From: Mariniphaga sp964559175
GTDB taxonomy: Bacteria > Bacteroidota > Bacteroidia > Bacteroidales > Prolixibacteraceae
Length of the DNA stretch: 64,000 nt
Assembly: GCA_964559175.1 (NCBI GenBank)
Contig: CAZLGT010000020.1
Coordinates: 6,405-70,404 of the forward strand
Direction: 5' to 3'
Position numbers and translations under genes: made by a program. Shown here one piece after another: positions 61,448 to 64,000 of this stretch. Below the pieces are notes generated by a model. That model saw only the letters and a list, made by a program, of their open reading frames with translations. It was not told where the DNA came from and made no database searches. Position 1 is the first letter of the stretch, and each line of letters begins with the position of its first letter.

Positions 61448-63406
61448 ATGAACAACATGATTAATATTTCGCTTCCTGATAACAGTGTGAGAGCTTTTCC
61501 GGAACCGGTTACCGGTCTGGAAATTGCACAGTCCATATCGTCGCGGCTGGCAAAAGATGTTTTGTCGGTTTCAGTGAACGGCGAAATCTGGGATTTAACC
61601 CGCAAAATTACCGGGGATGCAACAATAAAACTTCACACCTGGAACGACCGGCAGGGGAAGGAAGCATTCTGGCATTCATCGGCCCACCTGATGGCCGAAG
61701 CTATTGAACATTTTTACCCGGGCACCAAATTCGGTATCGGTCCAACCGTTGATGTAGGTTTTTATTACGATATAGCTTTGCCCAACGGACAGCAGCTTAC
61801 CGAAAAGGATTTGCAGAAAATTGAGCAGAAAATGCTGGAACTGGCCCGTCAAAAGAATGACATCGTACGGAAAGAGATTTCCAAAAAAGATGCTCTGGAT
61901 ATGTTCACTCAAAAAAATGACGAGCTGAAACAGGAACTCATCGGTGAACTGGAAGACGGAACCATTTCTTTATATGAACAAGGAAATTTTATTGATTTGT
62001 GTCGCGGGCCGCACCTGCCAAACACAGGTTACATAAAGGCTATAAAATTAACTTCCATTGCCGGTGCCTACTGGCGGGGCAACGAAAACAACCGGATGCT
62101 TACCCGCGTTTACGGAGTTACTTTTCCCAAACAAAAAATGCTGGAAGAGTACCTGATAATGCTGGAAGAAGCCAAAAAACGCGACCATCGCAAAATTGGC
62201 AAAGAGATGGAGTTGTTTGCTTTCTCGGAAGCCGTAGGGCAGGGGCTGCCGCTCTGGTTGCCCAAAGGTGCACAGTTACGTATGCAGCTGGAAGATTTCC
62301 TGAAAAAGGTGCAAAAATTGTATGGTTACGACCAGGTTATTACACCGCATATTGGCGATGTGAAACTGTACAAAACTTCAGGCCACTACGAAAAATACGG
62401 GAAAGATTCGTTTCAGCCCATTACCACACCTGCCGAGGGTGAAGAATATTTGCTGAAGCCGATGAACTGTCCGCACCACTGCGAGATTTACAAGGTAAGA
62501 CCGCATTCGTATAAAGATTTGCCGGTTCGCATGGCAGAGTTCGGTACTGTTTACCGGTACGAACAAAGCGGCGAACTGCACGGATTAACACGCGTGCGTG
62601 GTTTTACACAGGACGATGCGCACATTTTCTGCCGGCCCGACCAGCTAAAGGACGAATTCAAAAAAGTAATCGATATTATTTTTATCATTTTCAAAGCTTT
62701 GAGTTTTGATGATTATACCGCCCAGATTTCTTTGCGTGACCCGAATACCCCGGAAAAATACATAGGCAAAGCCGAAAACTGGGACAAAGCCGAACAGGCC
62801 ATTATTGAAGCCTGCGAAGAAAAAGGCCTGAAAACAGTTACTGAAGTTGGCGAGGCTGCATTTTACGGGCCCAAACTCGATTTTATGATTAAAGACGCGC
62901 TGGGCCGCAGCTGGCAGTTGGGAACCATTCAGGTGGATTATAATCTTCCCGAACGTTTCGAACTTGAATACATCGGAGCAGACGACAATCGTCACCGCCC
63001 CGTAATGATACACCGCGCGCCGTTTGGTTCAATGGAGCGTTTTGTAGCTGTGCTGATTGAACATACCGCCGGGAAATTTCCGCTTTGGCTTGCTCCCGAG
63101 CAGGCGGTTGTTTTACCAATCAGTGAAAAGTTTAACGATTATGCCCAAAAAGTTTCAGGTTTGCTAAATAATTCCGATATTCGCACCGTTGTTGACGACC
63201 GTAATGAGAAGATTGGTAGAAAGATACGCGACAACGAACTGAAAAGAATACCTTATCTGCTGATTGTTGGCGAGAAAGAACAGGAATCGGAAACGGTCTC
63301 GGTCCGCCGCCAGGGAGAAGGAGATATAGGAGTTAAACAAATTGGTGAGTTTGCCGGTTTTATTTCAGATGAAGTTAGAAATCAATTATCCGGATTGTAT
63401 AACTAA
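61448..63406 (+). CDS. thrS: Threonyl-tRNA synthetase
   Basis: This 652-aa class II synthetase starts with a TGS domain (1-62). The editing/second additional domain follows, with HSSAHLMAEAIEHF and FIDLCRGPHLPNTGYIKA. The catalytic core has the zinc ligand Cys341 in MNCPHHCEIY, motif 2 FGTVYRYEQSGELHGLTRVR, motif 3 HRAPFGSMERFVAVL and a C-terminal anticodon-binding domain (about 545-652). All key residues are present. infC follows after about 23 bp, the usual thrS-infC order. An in-frame second ATG lies 9 nt into the gene and could also be the start. Confidence 0.97.
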   Translation: MNNMINISLPDNSVRAFPEPVTGLEIAQSISSRLAKDVLSVSVNGEIWDLTRKITGDATIKLHTWNDRQGKEAFWHSSAHLMAEAIEHFYPGTKFGIGPTVDVGFYYDIALPNGQQLTEKDLQKIEQKMLELARQKNDIVRKEISKKDALDMFTQKNDELKQELIGELEDGTISLYEQGNFIDLCRGPHLPNTGYIKAIKLTSIAGAYWRGNENNRMLTRVYGVTFPKQKMLEEYLIMLEEAKKRDHRKIGKEMELFAFSEAVGQGLPLWLPKGAQLRMQLEDFLKKVQKLYGYDQVITPHIGDVKLYKTSGHYEKYGKDSFQPITTPAEGEEYLLKPMNCPHHCEIYKVRPHSYKDLPVRMAEFGTVYRYEQSGELHGLTRVRGFTQDDAHIFCRPDQLKDEFKKVIDIIFIIFKALSFDDYTAQISLRDPNTPEKYIGKAENWDKAEQAIIEACEEKGLKTVTEVGEAAFYGPKLDFMIKDALGRSWQLGTIQVDYNLPERFELEYIGADDNRHRPVMIHRAPFGSMERFVAVLIEHTAGKFPLWLAPEQAVVLPISEKFNDYAQKVSGLLNNSDIRTVVDDRNEKIGRKIRDNELKRIPYLLIVGEKEQESETVSVRRQGEGDIGVKQIGEFAGFISDEVRNQLSGLYN

Positions 63407-63415
63407 CTAAATAAT

Positions 63416-63432
63416 AGGAGGATTTAACTATA
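63416..63432 (+). promoter_or_regulatory. Strong Shine-Dalgarno with ATA start of infC
   Basis: AGGAGG is followed after 8 nt by ATA. Strong SD sequences are rare in this window, and the nearest ATG (63466) lies 44 nt away, too far for this SD. It therefore decides the start of infC. Confidence 0.65.
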
Positions 63433-63990
63433 GCTATTAAAAGAAGAGGAGGCGGGCGGCCTTTCATGAGAAGGGATACAGCACCGCAACACAGGATTAA
63501 CAGAAATATTACCGCGCCGCAGGTGCGGGTAGTTGGAGAGAATATTGAAAACCAGGGAGTTTATCCCCTGCGTGATGCGTTGCGAATGGCCGATGAGCTG
63601 GAATTGGATTTGGTGGAAATATCACCCAAAGCCGATCCGCCGGTATGCAAAATTACCGACTACTCCAAGTTTCTTTACCAACAGAAAAAGAAACAAAAGG
63701 AGATGAAGGCAAAAGCGGTGAAAGTAGTAGTAAAAGAAATCCGCTTCGGGCCGCAAACCGACGAACACGACTTCGAGTTTAAAATGAGGCATGCCGAAAA
63801 GTTCCTGAAAGACGGGGCAAAGGTAAAAGCCTATGTGTTTTTTAAAGGCAGGTCTATTTTGTTTAAAGAGCAGGGAGAAATACTGCTGCTCAGGCTGGCC
63901 ACCGAACTCGAGGATTTGGGCACTGTGGAACAAATGCCCAAACTGGAAGGAAAACGAATGATAATGATGATTTCACCTAAAAAGAAATAA
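63430..63990 (+). CDS. infC: Translation initiation factor IF-3 (probable AUA start)
   Basis: This 187-aa IF-3 prevents premature subunit joining and rejects non-AUG starts. The N-domain carries INRNITAPQVRVVGENIENQG, YPLRDALRMADELELDLVEI and ISPKADPPVCKITDYSKFLY. The C-domain carries VKEIRFGPQTDEHDFEFKMR and VEQMPKLEGKRMIMMISPKK. The first ATG (63466) lies inside the N-terminus: AIKRRGGGRPF is coded just before it in the same frame. A perfect AGGAGG (63416-63421) stands 8 nt before an ATA at 63430, so I place the start there. E. coli infC uses AUU for autoregulation; the same logic would apply. ATT at 63436 is the alternative. Confidence 0.9.
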   Translation: MAIKRRGGGRPFMRRDTAPQHRINRNITAPQVRVVGENIENQGVYPLRDALRMADELELDLVEISPKADPPVCKITDYSKFLYQQKKKQKEMKAKAVKVVVKEIRFGPQTDEHDFEFKMRHAEKFLKDGAKVKAYVFFKGRSILFKEQGEILLLRLATELEDLGTVEQMPKLEGKRMIMMISPKKK

Positions 63991-64000
63991 TACAGTTCTT

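Overview
The window looks like chromosomal DNA of a Bacteroidota bacterium, most likely class Bacteroidia near the Marinilabiliales/Prolixibacteraceae (inference from gene content, not a search). Evidence: several promoters have the Bacteroidota form TTG-N(18-20)-TAnnTTTG. Many genes encode SusC-like or other TonB-dependent receptors, DUF4249 and LVIVD-repeat lipoproteins, FadL-type porins, ECF sigma/anti-sigma pairs and short lipoprotein signal peptides. Shine-Dalgarno sequences are mostly weak. No rRNA, tRNA or CRISPR array was seen.

Layout. 1-2.3 kb: 5' part of uvrA behind an MltD-like lytic transglycosylase (minus). 2.6-4.7 kb: a lipoprotein and a RAYT/Y1 transposase whose own coding sequence carries a perfect 28-bp REP-like palindrome. 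4.7-8.9 kb: a tandemly duplicated two-gene cassette (LVIVD propeller lipoprotein plus small outer-membrane barrel). 9-11.5 kb: secreted M14 metallopeptidase. 11.5-19.8 kb: a minus-strand envelope locus, with ECF sigma factor, anti-sigma/barrel fusion, STN-TonB receptor, DUF4249 lipoprotein, MG2-domain protein and a secreted protein. 20.2-24.0 kb: three tandem serpin lipoproteins. 24-26.4 kb: AT-rich stretch with a lipoprotein, a transposase remnant and a 5'-truncated peptide deformylase. 26.4-32.9 kb: FadL porin, lpdA, meaB, and a small operon with a family 2 glycosyltransferase and a thioesterase. 33-35.4 kb: a probable type II restriction-modification pair. 35.4-38.1 kb: TPP riboswitch controlling a TonB receptor, predicted to import thiamine. 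38-46.8 kb: RidA/chorismatase-like protein, RhlE-type helicase, PQQ-like propeller, dus, a decayed trhO, a subtilase, a TlpA-like protein and purC. 46.8-48.4 kb: an ABC/OLD-like ATPase plus a small Toprim-like protein, wedged between purC and phoH. 49.6-52.6 kb: a large DUF2723 membrane protein. 52.6-53.8 kb: a second ECF locus. 53.8-54.6 kb: mazG. 54.8-61.3 kb: a four-gene phosphorelay cluster (three histidine kinases, one receiver). 61.4-64 kb: thrS-infC.

How it fits together. Much of the window serves the cell envelope: TonB receptors, lipoproteins, secreted peptidases, and serpins that would inhibit serine proteases at the surface. Housekeeping genes (uvrA, lpdA, meaB, purC, phoH, mazG, thrS, infC) separate accessory blocks. 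The best candidates for little-described biology are the ATPase/Toprim pair at 46.8-48.4 kb, the diversified serpin array, the duplicated LVIVD/barrel cassette, the palindrome inside the RAYT gene, and the probable AUA start of infC.
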